From contig NZ_CP073078.1 of assembly GCF_018135625.1 (NCBI RefSeq), positions 1 through 64,000 of the forward strand: DNA of 64,000 bases, in the 5' to 3' direction. Below are positions 35,535-44,317 of this stretch, piece after piece. The notes beneath the pieces were generated by a model that was not told the origin of the DNA, ran no database searches, and was given only the letters and a program-made list of their open reading frames with translations. Made by a program: the position numbers and the translations under genes. How positions within the stretch are numbered: position 1 is the stretch's first letter; each line of letters starts with the position of its first letter. The stretch is from Phenylobacterium montanum (lineage in GTDB: Bacteria; Pseudomonadota; Alphaproteobacteria; Caulobacterales; Caulobacteraceae).

Positions 35535-36809
35535 ATGACCGACAACGCCCGACTGCTCGACCGCCGCACCGCCGCCGTGCCGCGCGGGGTCTCGACCGCC
35601 ACCGCGGTCTATATCGACCGGGCCGAAAACGCCGAAATCTGGGACGTCGAGGGCCGCCGCTATATCGACTTCGCCGGCGGCATCGCCGTGCTCAACACCG
35701 GCCACCGCCATCCCAAGGTGATGGCCGCGGTGCAGGACCAGCTGAACCGCTTCACCCACGCCTGTTTCCAGGTCACCGCCTATGAGCCCTATGTCGAGCT
35801 GGCCGAGCGGCTGAACGCGCTGGCGCCCTTCGCCGGCCCGGCCAAGACCATCTTCTTCACCACCGGCGCCGAGGCCGTGGAGAACGCGGTCAAGATCGCC
35901 CGCGCCGCCACCGGCCGCCCCGGCGTGATCGCTTTCACCGGCGGCTTCCACGGCCGGACCATGATGACCATGGCCATGACCGGCAAGGTGCTGCCCTACA
36001 AGCGCAAGTTCGGCCCGCTGCCCGCCGAGACCTTCCACGTGCCGTTCCCGATCGAGGCCTATGGCGTCACCGTCGAGGACAGCCTCCGCGCGCTGGAATT
36101 CCTGTTCAAGGCCGACATCGAGCCCGACCGGGTCGCGGCCATCGTCATCGAGTCGGTGCAGGGCGAGGGCGGCTTCCACGCCGCGCCGACGGCCTTGATG
36201 CAGGCCCTGCGCTCGATCTGCGACAAGCACGGCATCCTTCTGATCGCCGACGAGGTCCAGGCCGGGTTCGGCCGCACGGGCAAGATGTTCGGGGTGCAGC
36301 ACTCCGGCGTCGAGCCGGACCTGGTCACGGTGGCCAAGTCCCTGGCTGGCGGCTTCCCGCTGTCCGGGGTGATCGGTCGCGCGGCGCTGATGGACGCGGC
36401 GGAGCCGGGCGGCCTGGGCGGCACCTATGCCGGCTCGCCGGTGGCCTGCGCCGCCGCGCTCGCCGTGCTGGATGTGATCGCCGAAGAGAAGCTGCTGGAG
36501 CGCGCCGACGCTCTTGGCGCCCGCGCCAAGGCCCGGCTGGAGGCCCTGGCCCAGCGCAACGACGTGCAGCCGATCGCCGGCGTGCGCGGCCATGGCTCGA
36601 TGATCGGCTTCGACCTCGTCCAGTCCCGCGGCGGGCGCGAGCCGCGCGGCGAGGCCGGCAAGCTGGCGGCCAAGGCGCTGGAGCACGGCCTGCTCTTGCT
36701 GTCCTGCGGCATCCACGGCGAGACCGTGCGCCTGCTCTATCCGCTGACCATTTCCGAGGCGTTGCTGGACGAGGGGCTGGACAAGCTGGAGGCTGCGCTG
36801 AAGGTCTGA
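35535..36809 (+). CDS. gabT: 4-Aminobutyrate aminotransferase (class III PLP)
   Basis: 424-residue omega-aminotransferase with DFAGGIAVLNTGHRHP, TTGAEAVENAVKIAR, ESVQGEGGF, D239 in ADEVQAGFGRTG and the PLP lysine K268 in VAKSLAGGFPLS. These are close to classical GabT, which converts GABA and 2-oxoglutarate to succinate semialdehyde. No gabD adjoins. Its last 73 bases overlap the coding end of the convergent histidine kinase. An APC amino-acid permease lies beyond and could supply substrate. Confidence 0.92.
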   Translation: MTDNARLLDRRTAAVPRGVSTATAVYIDRAENAEIWDVEGRRYIDFAGGIAVLNTGHRHPKVMAAVQDQLNRFTHACFQVTAYEPYVELAERLNALAPFAGPAKTIFFTTGAEAVENAVKIARAATGRPGVIAFTGGFHGRTMMTMAMTGKVLPYKRKFGPLPAETFHVPFPIEAYGVTVEDSLRALEFLFKADIEPDRVAAIVIESVQGEGGFHAAPTALMQALRSICDKHGILLIADEVQAGFGRTGKMFGVQHSGVEPDLVTVAKSLAGGFPLSGVIGRAALMDAAEPGGLGGTYAGSPVACAAALAVLDVIAEEKLLERADALGARAKARLEALAQRNDVQPIAGVRGHGSMIGFDLVQSRGGREPRGEAGKLAAKALEHGLLLLSCGIHGETVRLLYPLTISEALLDEGLDKLEAALKV

Positions 36810-38269
36810 GGCGCAGGCTCGACCTCCGATCTCGACCATCGCGCGACCGCTTCCAAAAGGTCGCGCGGGGTGATCGGCTTGCCAAGATGAGCGTCCATGC
36901 CGGCGTCGAGGCAGCGAGCGACCTGCTCGGGCAGGACGTTTGCGGTCATGGCGATGATCGGCGGCCGGGGTCCGAGTTCGGCGCGGATCCGGCGTGTCGC
37001 GGTGAGGCCGTCCATCACCGGCATCTGCACGTCCATCAAGATCAGGTCGTATGCGCTCGTGGCGGCCGCCTCGACGGCGGCCAAGCCGTTCTCTGCCGTC
37101 TCGATCTCGACCCCGAACGGGCTCAAAAGGCTCGCGACAAGCTCGCGATTGACGGCGTTGTCGTCGACCAGCAGGAGACGCACGGACCCCTCCGGCGCCG
37201 GAGCGGCCGCTTCCGGCTCGTTCGTCGCCCGGCCGTCGGCCAGAGGCAGGCTGACCTCGCACCAGAAGATCGAGCCAGCGCCGCCAGCGCTATCGACGCC
37301 GATGGCGCCGCCCATGGCCTCGATGATCCGCCGGCAGATCGCCAGCCCCAGGCCGGTCCCGCCATATTGCCGCGACACCGACGCATCGGCCTGGGTGAAA
37401 CGTTCGAAAATCTGACCGCTGAGTTCGGCGGGCACCCCGATACCGGTGTCGCGCACGGCCAGTCGCAATCGCCGCCCGGCATAGCCGTCCCGCTGCGAGA
37501 CCTTGATTTCGACCTCGCCGCTGGGCGTGAACTTGACGGCGTTGGAGGCCAGGTTCAGCAGCACCTGGCCTAGGCGACCGCCATCGCCGACCAGCAGATC
37601 TCTCGGCCCTTCGACCGTGACGGACAAGGCCAGTCCTTTGGCCTCGGCCTGCTGGGCCAGGAGCGCCATCACAGAATCGGCCAAGGCGTGAGGATCGAAG
37701 GGGTCGTGTTCGAGTTCGATCGCGCCCGCGTCGAGCTTGGAGAAGTCCAGCACGTCGTTGACCACCCGCAACAGAGCCTCGCTGGCGTCGGCGATCAGGG
37801 TGACCTTGCGGGCGTCCTCCGGCGAGAGCGCCGTCGAGTGCTTCAAGAGACCGGAGAAGCCGACGATGGCGTTGAGCGGCGTGCGCAGCTCATGGGTCAT
37901 GTTGGCCAGGAAATCGGCCTTCACCGCCGCCGCGCGCTTGGCCTCTTCGAGGGCCGCCTCCTTTTCTGCGACGCTCCGGGCCAGGAGTTCTTTGGCTCCT
38001 TCGATGTCGATGCGCTGGCTGATCAGAGCGAAGGACATCGGCACGCCGACGATGAGGCCGATCAGCAGGGAGACCAGCGGCGTGAAGCTCTCCGGATGGC
38101 GGAACAGCACCACGTTGAAGAGGTAGTCGCCGCCGATCGCGCTCGTGGCGATAACCGTGGCGGCCCCCAGGGTCAGGCCGAGTTTTCGGCGTCGACGCGC
38201 CGAGGCGCCGCTGTCTCGTGTTGATCGGTCGAGGGGCACGCTGGCGTTCGGCTCTGGCGTCGGCTCCAT
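36737..38269 (-). CDS. Hybrid sensor histidine kinase with receiver domain
   Basis: 510 residues: two predicted membrane helices (about 30-55 and 64-85) with a very short periplasmic loop, a coiled-coil linker (90-118), HisKA with H126 (MTHELRTPLNAIVGFSG), HATPase (RDTGIGVPAEL, GGTGLGLAICRRI) and a C-terminal receiver with D413 (LILMDVQMPVMDG). The small loop suggests it senses a membrane or cytoplasmic cue. The start is uncertain: ATGs at 38269, 38296 and 38338 all lack a good ribosome site. The 3' end overlaps gabT by 73 bases. Confidence 0.88.
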   Translation of the reverse strand: MEPTPEPNASVPLDRSTRDSGASARRRRKLGLTLGAATVIATSAIGGDYLFNVVLFRHPESFTPLVSLLIGLIVGVPMSFALISQRIDIEGAKELLARSVAEKEAALEEAKRAAAVKADFLANMTHELRTPLNAIVGFSGLLKHSTALSPEDARKVTLIADASEALLRVVNDVLDFSKLDAGAIELEHDPFDPHALADSVMALLAQQAEAKGLALSVTVEGPRDLLVGDGGRLGQVLLNLASNAVKFTPSGEVEIKVSQRDGYAGRRLRLAVRDTGIGVPAELSGQIFERFTQADASVSRQYGGTGLGLAICRRIIEAMGGAIGVDSAGGAGSIFWCEVSLPLADGRATNEPEAAAPAPEGSVRLLLVDDNAVNRELVASLLSPFGVEIETAENGLAAVEAAATSAYDLILMDVQMPVMDGLTATRRIRAELGPRPPIIAMTANVLPEQVARCLDAGMDAHLGKPITPRDLLEAVARWSRSEVEPAPQTFSAASSLSSPSSSNASEMVSG

Positions 38270-38428
38270 GGATGGGCGCGAGCTTAGCCAAGCCATGCTG
38301 ACGAAGTCGCTAAGCTGACGGCCCCGGCCCCGCGGCATCGCGTCACGGGCGCCGCTTGCGCTTCCGCCCCAGCGTGGCAAAGCTCCCTTGTCGCGCCGCA
38401 AACGGACGGCGCCGAGGGGAGCGGGCGG

Positions 38429-39781
38429 ATGAAAAGCGAAGAGGCCGGCGTGCGCGGCCATCTGCTGCGAGTTTTCGGCCTGGGCTTCGGCCTCGCTGTG
38501 GTGATTGGCGGGGTGATCGGTTCGGGGATCATGCGCAACCCCGGCATCGTCGCGGCAGGTTTTCCGGATCCAAAATGGGTGCTCCTGGCCTGGCTGGCCG
38601 GCGGTGTGGTGGTGATGATCGACGCCATGCCCACGGTCGAGTTGGGCGCGGCGATCCCCCTGGCCGGCGGCCCCTATTCCCTGGCGGCGCGGGCGTTCGG
38701 GCCGCTGACCGGCTTCCTGGTCGGCTGGGCCGACTGGCTGCAGAACGCCGTCTCCACCGGCTTCATCACCGTGGCCTTCGGCGAATTCGTCCAGCGCATG
38801 GGCCTCTTCACCAGCCTGACCACCGGCGAGATCGCCATCGGCCTGGTGCTGGCCTGCGGGCTGATCAACTGGATCGGCACCCGGGTCGGGGGGGCTTCGC
38901 AGAACATCGGCAGCGCCTTGAAGGCGGTGGGGCTGACGATCCTGGTCGCGGCCCTGTTCCTGGCCCATGGCAAGGGCGTCGCTCCGCCCGCGCCGCCGCC
39001 GGCGGCTTTCTTCTGGGGGGCGCCGGCCATACTGGCGATCCAGGCGATCTATGGCGCCTATGGCGGCTGGCACGCGGCGGTCTATTTCTCCGAGGAGGTG
39101 CACCAGCCCGAGCGCAACGTGGCGCGGGCGACCTTCGGCGGCATCGTGTTGGTCACGGGGCTCTATCTGCTGGTCAACGCCGCGGTGCTGAAGGTGCTGC
39201 CGATTGGAGTCCTCGCCCAGTCCAAGCTCGCCGTGGCCGACGCGGCCATGGCCGTGCTCGGACCGATCAGCGGCAAGATCGTCACCGGCCTCGCCATCAT
39301 CTCGGTGGCCACCATCGCCAACCTGCAGATCATGGAGTACGTGCGCACGGGCTTCGCCATGGCCAGGAACGGGGTCATGCCGCCGAGCCTGGCGCGGGTC
39401 TCCAAAAGCGGGACGCCGCGGGTGAGCCTGGCGGTGGTTCTGGTCGTGACGATCGCCATCATCCTCTGCGCCGACCTGATCAAGGGGCAGCTCTACCAGA
39501 TCCTTTTGGAGATCTACGCGCCGTTCGTGATGCTGGTGTTCCTGGTGCTGGCGCTGGCCTCGATCCGCCTGCGCCTGGCCGAGCCGGACCTGCCGCGCCC
39601 CTGGAAGATGCCGCTGTTCCCGCTGCCGGCGCTGATGTCGGCGGCCATCAATGTGGTCCTGCTGGTGGCGTTCTTCCTGCGTAACGATTGGAAGACCAGC
39701 GCCAGTTCGGTCGGCCTGCTGGCTGGGGGAATGCTGATCTACCTGGTCGGCCGCTCGCGCTGGAAGCCGCTGACGGACTGA
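38429..39781 (+). CDS. APC-family amino-acid permease
   Basis: 450 residues with about 12 hydrophobic segments and the APC signature near the N-terminus (VIGGVIGSGIMRNPGIVAA), then PLAGGPYSLAARAFGPLTGFLVGWADWLQN. It resembles LAT/YjeH-type amino-acid transporters. The Shine-Dalgarno GAGGGGAGC precedes the ATG. The substrate is not readable; nearby gabT makes GABA or a related amine conceivable. Its 3' end overlaps convergent selU by 43 bases. Confidence 0.88.
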   Translation: MKSEEAGVRGHLLRVFGLGFGLAVVIGGVIGSGIMRNPGIVAAGFPDPKWVLLAWLAGGVVVMIDAMPTVELGAAIPLAGGPYSLAARAFGPLTGFLVGWADWLQNAVSTGFITVAFGEFVQRMGLFTSLTTGEIAIGLVLACGLINWIGTRVGGASQNIGSALKAVGLTILVAALFLAHGKGVAPPAPPPAAFFWGAPAILAIQAIYGAYGGWHAAVYFSEEVHQPERNVARATFGGIVLVTGLYLLVNAAVLKVLPIGVLAQSKLAVADAAMAVLGPISGKIVTGLAIISVATIANLQIMEYVRTGFAMARNGVMPPSLARVSKSGTPRVSLAVVLVVTIAIILCADLIKGQLYQILLEIYAPFVMLVFLVLALASIRLRLAEPDLPRPWKMPLFPLPALMSAAINVVLLVAFFLRNDWKTSASSVGLLAGGMLIYLVGRSRWKPLTD

Positions 39782-40815
39782 GCCACGGCCTCCGCCGCGG
39801 CCTCCAGTCCGGCCTCGTCGAGCCGGTCGATCGCCACCTGGGCCAGGGGCTCGACGCCGTGCTTGCGCCGGCCGCGGGCGTAGGCCGGGTCATAGTGCAA
39901 TTCCATCAGCGCCTCGGCGAGGGGGACATAGTCGCCGGCGGCGATCCATTTGCGCCACTCGATCAGCCGCTTTTGCGCCGGATAGACCGGCAGGCGGCGG
40001 AAGGCCTCCTCCAGCGCCGCGGCGTCGGCGATGATGTCGCCATAGGCCTCGGTCAGATAGCGGGCGCGCTCGGCCCTGGGGACCACCAACTCGATCCGCG
40101 GCGCGGTCTGCATGGCTTGCCATAGGGCGGGCGGGACCATGCGGTCGCCGACCTTGCTGGACTCGGCCTCGATCACCACCGGCAGCGCCGGGTCCAGCCG
40201 CTCCAGCGCCTGCAGCAGGCAGGATTCGAACAGCTTCTGGCTGGGTTGGGGATCGGCCATGGCGCCGAACAGCGAGCCGCGATGGCAGGCCAGGCCTTCC
40301 AGGTCGATTACCTGCAGCCCGCGCGCCGCCAGCTGCGCCAGCACCTCGGTCTTGCCGGAGCCGGTGTTGCCGTCCAGCAGGACAGGCTTCAGCGGCCGGG
40401 GGCGGTCGTACAGTTCCTCGCGCACCCGCCGGCGATAGGTCTTGTAGCCGCCGACCAGCACCGCCGTGCGCCAGCCCACCCGCGAGAGGATGGTGGCCAT
40501 GGAATTGGAGCGCTGCCCGCCGCGCCAGCAATAGACCAGGATCTTCGTTTCCGGCGGGGTGTCGGCCAGGGCCGTCTCCAGGTGGCGGGCGATGTTGCGC
40601 GCCACATAGGCCGCGCCGATGCGGTTGGCGCGGAAGCGGCTCTCCTGGACGTAGATGGTCCCGACCTCGGCGCGCTCCTCGTTGGTCAGAACGGGCAGGC
40701 TGACGGCGCCGGGAACATGGTCCTCGGCGTATTCGGCCGGGCTGCGCACGTCGACGATCAGGTCGAACGCCGCCAGGGCCTCGCCGTCCGCCTTGTCCAG
40801 CTGTTTGATCTGCAA
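39739..40815 (-). CDS. selU: tRNA 2-selenouridine synthase (SelU/MnmH)
   Basis: 358 residues: an N-terminal rhodanese domain (about 10-130) with catalytic Cys96 (YCWRGGQRS) and a C-terminal P-loop domain (GNTGSGKT, 149-156). The enzyme geranylates and then selenates 2-thiouridine at the wobble position of Lys, Glu and Gln tRNAs using selenophosphate. It is divergent from selD, which makes that donor, with 101 bases between them. No selA or selB is in the window. Confidence 0.95.
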   Translation of the reverse strand: MQIKQLDKADGEALAAFDLIVDVRSPAEYAEDHVPGAVSLPVLTNEERAEVGTIYVQESRFRANRIGAAYVARNIARHLETALADTPPETKILVYCWRGGQRSNSMATILSRVGWRTAVLVGGYKTYRRRVREELYDRPRPLKPVLLDGNTGSGKTEVLAQLAARGLQVIDLEGLACHRGSLFGAMADPQPSQKLFESCLLQALERLDPALPVVIEAESSKVGDRMVPPALWQAMQTAPRIELVVPRAERARYLTEAYGDIIADAAALEEAFRRLPVYPAQKRLIEWRKWIAAGDYVPLAEALMELHYDPAYARGRRKHGVEPLAQVAIDRLDEAGLEAAAEAVAQSVSGFQRERPTR

Positions 40816-40916
40816 GGGCCGCTATCCTTCGCCGCCCTTATGCGGTGGCCTCGAGGGGCTTGGCAATGGCGCCGCGGGGAGGGATGAAGGCTCGATCCTA
40901 GCCCCCGGAGCCGGCC

Positions 40917-41972
40917 ATGACCGAGACCCTGCGACTGACCAGCCTGGCCCATGGCGGCGGCTGTGGCTGCAAGCTTTCGCCAGGCGTGCTGCGCGAAATC
41001 CTGGCCAAGACCCCGGCGGCCGGAATGTTTCCCGACCTGATGGTCGGGACCGAGACCTCGGACGACGCTGCGGTGTGGCGGCTGAACGACAGCCAGGCCC
41101 TGGTGGCGACCACCGACTTCTTCATGCCGGTGGTGGACGATCCCTTCGACTTCGGCTGCATCGCCGCGACCAACGCCCTTTCCGACGTCTACGCGATGGG
41201 GGCGAAGCCGATCTTCGCCCTGGCCGTCGTCGGCATGCCGGTCGGTCGGATGCCGGTGGAGATGATCCAGCAGATCCTGGCCGGCGGCGCCTCGGTCTGC
41301 GCGGCGGCGGGGATACCGATCGCCGGGGGCCACTCGATCGACAGCGCCGAGCCGATCTATGGCCTGGTGGCCCTGGGCCTGGTCCATCCGGACCGGGTGC
41401 TGACCAACCGCGGCGGGCAGGACGGCGACGCCCTGATCCTGACCAAGCCCCTGGGCGTGGGCGTGCTCAGCGCCGCCTTCAAGCAGGAGCGGATGCCGCC
41501 GGGCGGCTACGAGGCCCTGGTCGCGACCACCACCCAGCTGAATACGGTCGGCTCGGCCCTGGCCGAGGCCGCGGGGGTGCACGCCGTCACCGACGTCACC
41601 GGTTTCGGCCTTTTGGGCCATGGCTTGGAGATGGCGCGCGGGGCGGGGCTGACGGCCGAAATCTTCGCCGATGCGCCTACGCTGCTCCCGGGCGTCGAGG
41701 CCCTGGCGCGCGAGGGGGTGCGCACGGGCGCCGCGAGCCGCAATTGGGCGAGCTATGGCGAGGCGATTCGCTTGCCGGCGGGGTTCGAGGCCTGGCGCCA
41801 GGACCTGCTGTCCGATCCGCAGACCAGCGGCGGCCTCCTGATCGCCGTCGCCCCATCGGAGGCCGACCCCGTGCTGGACCAGGTCAAGGCGGCCGGGTTC
41901 GCCGGCGCGCGTATCGTTGGACGGCTGAAAGCGGGGCCGCCGCTGGTCGAGGTGACGACGGCCGACGCCTGA
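40917..41972 (+). CDS. selD: Selenide, water dikinase (selenophosphate synthetase)
   Basis: 351 residues of the AIR-synthase-related kinase family, making selenophosphate from selenide and ATP. The glycine-rich N-terminal motif HGGGCGCKLSP carries Cys16 and Lys19, matching the essential Cys17 and Lys20 of E. coli SelD. The catalytic position is an ordinary cysteine codon, not an in-frame TGA. GGAG lies upstream. Paired divergently with selU, so the local role is tRNA selenation. Confidence 0.96.
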   Translation: MTETLRLTSLAHGGGCGCKLSPGVLREILAKTPAAGMFPDLMVGTETSDDAAVWRLNDSQALVATTDFFMPVVDDPFDFGCIAATNALSDVYAMGAKPIFALAVVGMPVGRMPVEMIQQILAGGASVCAAAGIPIAGGHSIDSAEPIYGLVALGLVHPDRVLTNRGGQDGDALILTKPLGVGVLSAAFKQERMPPGGYEALVATTTQLNTVGSALAEAAGVHAVTDVTGFGLLGHGLEMARGAGLTAEIFADAPTLLPGVEALAREGVRTGAASRNWASYGEAIRLPAGFEAWRQDLLSDPQTSGGLLIAVAPSEADPVLDQVKAAGFAGARIVGRLKAGPPLVEVTTADA

Positions 41973-41988
41973 GGCGCTGACCGGCGGC

Positions 41989-42756
41989 TCAGCTGTCGCC
42001 GCCCAGGAGGCTGCCCAGGATTCCGCCGACCACCCCGGCCGTGGCCACCCCGCCGAGGTTGCCGCCGCTGCGCTGTTGCTCGCCGCCGGGCAGATAGTGG
42101 GCGATCTCCTCAGCCAGGTTCATGATCGGCATGGACTGCAGGTGCACCTCGCCCGGCCCGGTCAGGCAGGCCAGGAACAGGCCCTCGCCGCCGAACAGGA
42201 TGTTGCGGAAGCCCGGCACCACCTGGATGTCGAACGAGACGGTGGGCTCATGGACGCCCACATGGCCGGCATGGACCAGCAGGCGTTCGCCGGGCGCCAG
42301 GCGCTTGGAGACCACCTCGCCCGACAGGTCCAGGAACACGGTCCCGGGACCGGTCACCTTCTGCAGGATGAAGCCGGCGCCGCCGAAGAAGCCCGAGCCG
42401 ATGCGCTGCTGCCAGGCCAGTTCCAGGGTCACCGACTTCTCGGCGCAGAGGAAGGTCTCCTTGCGGCAGATCAGGCTCTCATAGGGCTGCAGGGTGCGGG
42501 CCATGATGGTGCCGGGAAAGCGCGGGGCGAAGGCCACGTGGCCCGGCCCGCCCTCGGCGGTGAAATCGGTGATGAAGAAGCTGCCGCCGGTCAGGCTGCG
42601 CTTGAGACCTGCGAACAGGCCGCCGCCGGTGTTGGTGTGCATACGCATGCCCGCGGTCATCCAGGCCATGGTCGCGGTCTGGCTGTAGACCGTCTCGCCG
42701 GGCGCAAGGTCGAGGCCCACGGTCTGCATCACGGTTCCTGAGATGTCGTAGCGCAC
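41989..42756 (-). CDS. AIM24/TIGR00266-family protein
   Basis: 255 residues of the AIM24 family: all-beta, glycine-rich, with SLICRKETFLCAEKSVTLELAWQQRIGSGFFGGAGFILQKVTGPGTVFLD. The C-terminal 25 residues (GGVATAGVVGGILGSLLGG) form a glycine-rich hydrophobic tail that could associate with membrane. Bacterial members have no firm function; some are linked to membrane organisation. Convergent with selD, with 16 bases between. Confidence 0.85.
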   Translation of the reverse strand: MRYDISGTVMQTVGLDLAPGETVYSQTATMAWMTAGMRMHTNTGGGLFAGLKRSLTGGSFFITDFTAEGGPGHVAFAPRFPGTIMARTLQPYESLICRKETFLCAEKSVTLELAWQQRIGSGFFGGAGFILQKVTGPGTVFLDLSGEVVSKRLAPGERLLVHAGHVGVHEPTVSFDIQVVPGFRNILFGGEGLFLACLTGPGEVHLQSMPIMNLAEEIAHYLPGGEQQRSGGNLGGVATAGVVGGILGSLLGGDS

Positions 42757-42851
42757 GGCTTTCCCCTAGATAACGTTGGCATGCGAGCATACAGGCGAGC
42801 GGGCCTGCTAGGCGAGGGGGCCGGGCTTAATTCGGCGCAATGATCGCGAGT

Positions 42852-43130
42852 TCAGCTGTTGGCGATCCAGCGTTCGATGCCGAGCGAGAGGCTGAACGCT
42901 TCCTCCTTGATCCACTGCAGCATGGTCTCTTCGGCGTCGGGGCGCCGGTCGATCTCCGCCAGGCGCTGTTCGAGCACTTCCTTCTGGCGTTTCAGCACAG
43001 CGAGTTTGCCGGCGGCGTGCATCCGCGCGCGATCGGGACCCTCCTTCATCAGAGCCTCGGCGTCGTCGATATGGATATTGGCCTGGGCCAGCATCAGGGC
43101 GACATCGCGGCGGATGGACGGCATGGACAT
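42852..43130 (-). CDS. Small coiled-coil protein of unknown function
   Basis: 92 residues, strongly helical with charged heptad-like repeats (KLAVLKRQKEVLEQRLAEIDRR). No signal peptide or membrane segment, and no domain I recognise. GAAAGG lies about nine bases upstream of the ATG at 43130. It lies between the AIM24-family gene and a MarR gene on the same strand. Confidence 0.7.
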   Translation of the reverse strand: MSMPSIRRDVALMLAQANIHIDDAEALMKEGPDRARMHAAGKLAVLKRQKEVLEQRLAEIDRRPDAEETMLQWIKEEAFSLSLGIERWIANS

Positions 43131-43243
43131 CAGAGCGCGCCTTTCGAGACTGGGCGTTGAACGCGAGCGCGACGCGGAGAGGCGGCTAGTCGCGCAATTT
43201 ATATCACTCTGAGATGCAAAATAGGCGGGACCGTGGCGGGCCG

Positions 43244-43654
43244 CTATATTTTCAGCCGCCGCAGGCGTTCCAGGGAGCGGGACAGCGATGGCTCCTGGCG
43301 CAGCATCGCTTCGAGGTGCTTTTCCGCCAGTTCGGCGAAAAGCCGATCTCCTTCCGGCGTCAGCGTCAGGCGCACGCTGCGACGGTCTTCCAGGGAGGGC
43401 TGTCGTACGGCGAGGCCCGCCTTGGCCAGTCGGTCGACCAACTGTACGGCGGCGTGGTGGGTCAGAAGCAGCTGGTCGGCGAGATCCTTCATCGACATGG
43501 CCTCGCCGGGCCAGGCCTTGATGGCCAGCATGGCCTGGTACTGCTGCTGAGTGGTGCCGGCCTCGCGGTTGATCTGCTCGCTGGCGGCGACGAACTGGCG
43601 CAGGGCGAAGCGGAAGGCGGCCAGATCGGCGAAATGGTCCGGTTGGTCCGTCAT
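43244..43654 (-). CDS. MarR-family transcriptional regulator
   Basis: 136 residues with the winged helix MSMKDLADQLLLTHHAAVQLVDRLAKAGLAVRQ and the wing DRRSVRLTLTPEG. GGGGAGG precedes the ATG at 43654. A perfect 13-base palindrome at 43761-43773, about 107 bases upstream, is a likely own operator. It is divergent from the EF-Tu paralog leader, but the long distance and two terminators make direct control of that gene uncertain. Confidence 0.88.
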   Translation of the reverse strand: MTDQPDHFADLAAFRFALRQFVAASEQINREAGTTQQQYQAMLAIKAWPGEAMSMKDLADQLLLTHHAAVQLVDRLAKAGLAVRQPSLEDRRSVRLTLTPEGDRLFAELAEKHLEAMLRQEPSLSRSLERLRRLKI

Positions 43655-43760
43655 CGCGCCTCCCCAATCGCGCCGCCGTGAACCTATGTCTGCGGCCTGA
43701 TCCGGCAAAACGCAAACCGAAGGCCGCCAGATATTCCGCAAAGGGGGCTTTGTAAAATAT

Positions 43761-43773
43761 ATCATTAAATGAT
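43761..43773. promoter_or_regulatory. 13-bp palindrome, likely MarR operator
   Basis: ATCATTAAATGAT is perfectly palindromic around a central A, in an AT-rich stretch between the MarR gene and the leader of the EF-Tu paralog. It could control the MarR gene, the leader transcript, or both. Confidence 0.55.
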
Positions 43774-43960
43774 GAAAATCTTGCGCTTCGACCTGCTTGA
43801 GGTGTTGCGCAAGGAACGTGTCACTATCGGCCAGTGTCCCCAGGTCTTCGGCAGCGCGTTCAACTTTCTGCCCTTGGGCAAGTGCTGCGCCGCCGGCCCA
43901 CTTGCGCCGGCTTGAGAGCGATGTTATCTGCGCCCCTCGTTTTTGGAGAGCGTCAAGTCG

Positions 43961-44041
43961 ATGCAAGGTCTCGAACAGTTCGAGCAAGCGTTCCGTGCGG
44001 CGGTTGTCGCAGCGGATGCGCTCTATTGCGCGCAAGACTAG
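43961..44041 (+). CDS. Putative leader peptide 1 (26 aa)
   Basis: Short frame MQGLEQFEQAFRAAVVAADA followed by six more residues and TAG, with GGAGAG about 10 bases upstream. It is enclosed by the 12-base complementary arms 43930-43941 and 44056-44067, and its stop lies just before the hairpin and terminator 1. Position suggests a ribosome-sensing leader; a stand-alone small protein is possible. Confidence 0.45.
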   Translation: MQGLEQFEQAFRAAVVAADALYCAQD

Positions 44042-44058
44042 ACAGCCTTTCGTAGAAC

Positions 44059-44076
44059 GAGGGGCGCTGGCCCCTC
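44059..44076 (+). promoter_or_regulatory. Tetraloop hairpin before terminator 1
   Basis: GAGGGGC pairs with GCCCCTC around the loop GCTG. Its left arm is also part of the segment able to pair with 43930-43941, so the two structures exclude one another. Confidence 0.6.
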
Positions 44077-44088
44077 CAAACGGTTCGA

Positions 44089-44121
44089 AACCCTGGAAGG
44101 CCGGCGCCTCCGGGGTTTTTT
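44089..44121 (+). terminator. Intrinsic terminator 1 in EF-Tu paralog leader
   Basis: A 12-pair stem with one bulged A (44089-44101 with 44106-44117), a CGGC tetraloop, then a run of six T that begins within the stem end. It lies 48 bases after the first short frame and more than 350 bases before the EF-Tu-like gene. Confidence 0.85.
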
Positions 44122-44167
44122 ATTGGCCTGTCGCCCCGCCAGGCTGAGCCCGTGAAGGACACCGCCG

Positions 44168-44254
44168 ATGACGCCGGCGTTTGTGATCGCGACCACCGAA
44201 GACGCCCGCACCCTGTCGTGCGGCGAGGCGGCCGCTTGGCGATCGCACCCTTAA
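44168..44254 (+). CDS. Putative leader peptide 2 (28 aa)
   Basis: Short frame starting MTPAFVIATTEDAR and ending WRSHP-TAA, with a strong AAGGA eight bases upstream. It ends seven bases before the first of two competing stems that precede terminator 2, the classic geometry of a ribosome-controlled attenuator. No run of a single regulatory codon is obvious, so amino-acid sensing as in trp or his leaders is not indicated. Confidence 0.5.
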   Translation: MTPAFVIATTEDARTLSCGEAAAWRSHP

Positions 44255-44317
44255 AGCCTTCCCCAGTCCATCGCCCTGGGGAGCCGTTGCGGACCTCCAG
44301 GGCCACCCGAGATGCGG

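Noticed and set aside
40917-41000. Selenocysteine (in-frame TGA) in selD
   Set aside because: The catalytic position is encoded by TGT/TGC cysteine codons; no in-frame TGA is present.
44081-44095. tRNA T-loop-like GGTTCGAAACC
   Set aside because: No flanking cloverleaf can be folded. The bases belong to the left side of intrinsic terminator 1. The alphaproteobacterial two-piece tmRNA was considered, but no tag-peptide frame is present.
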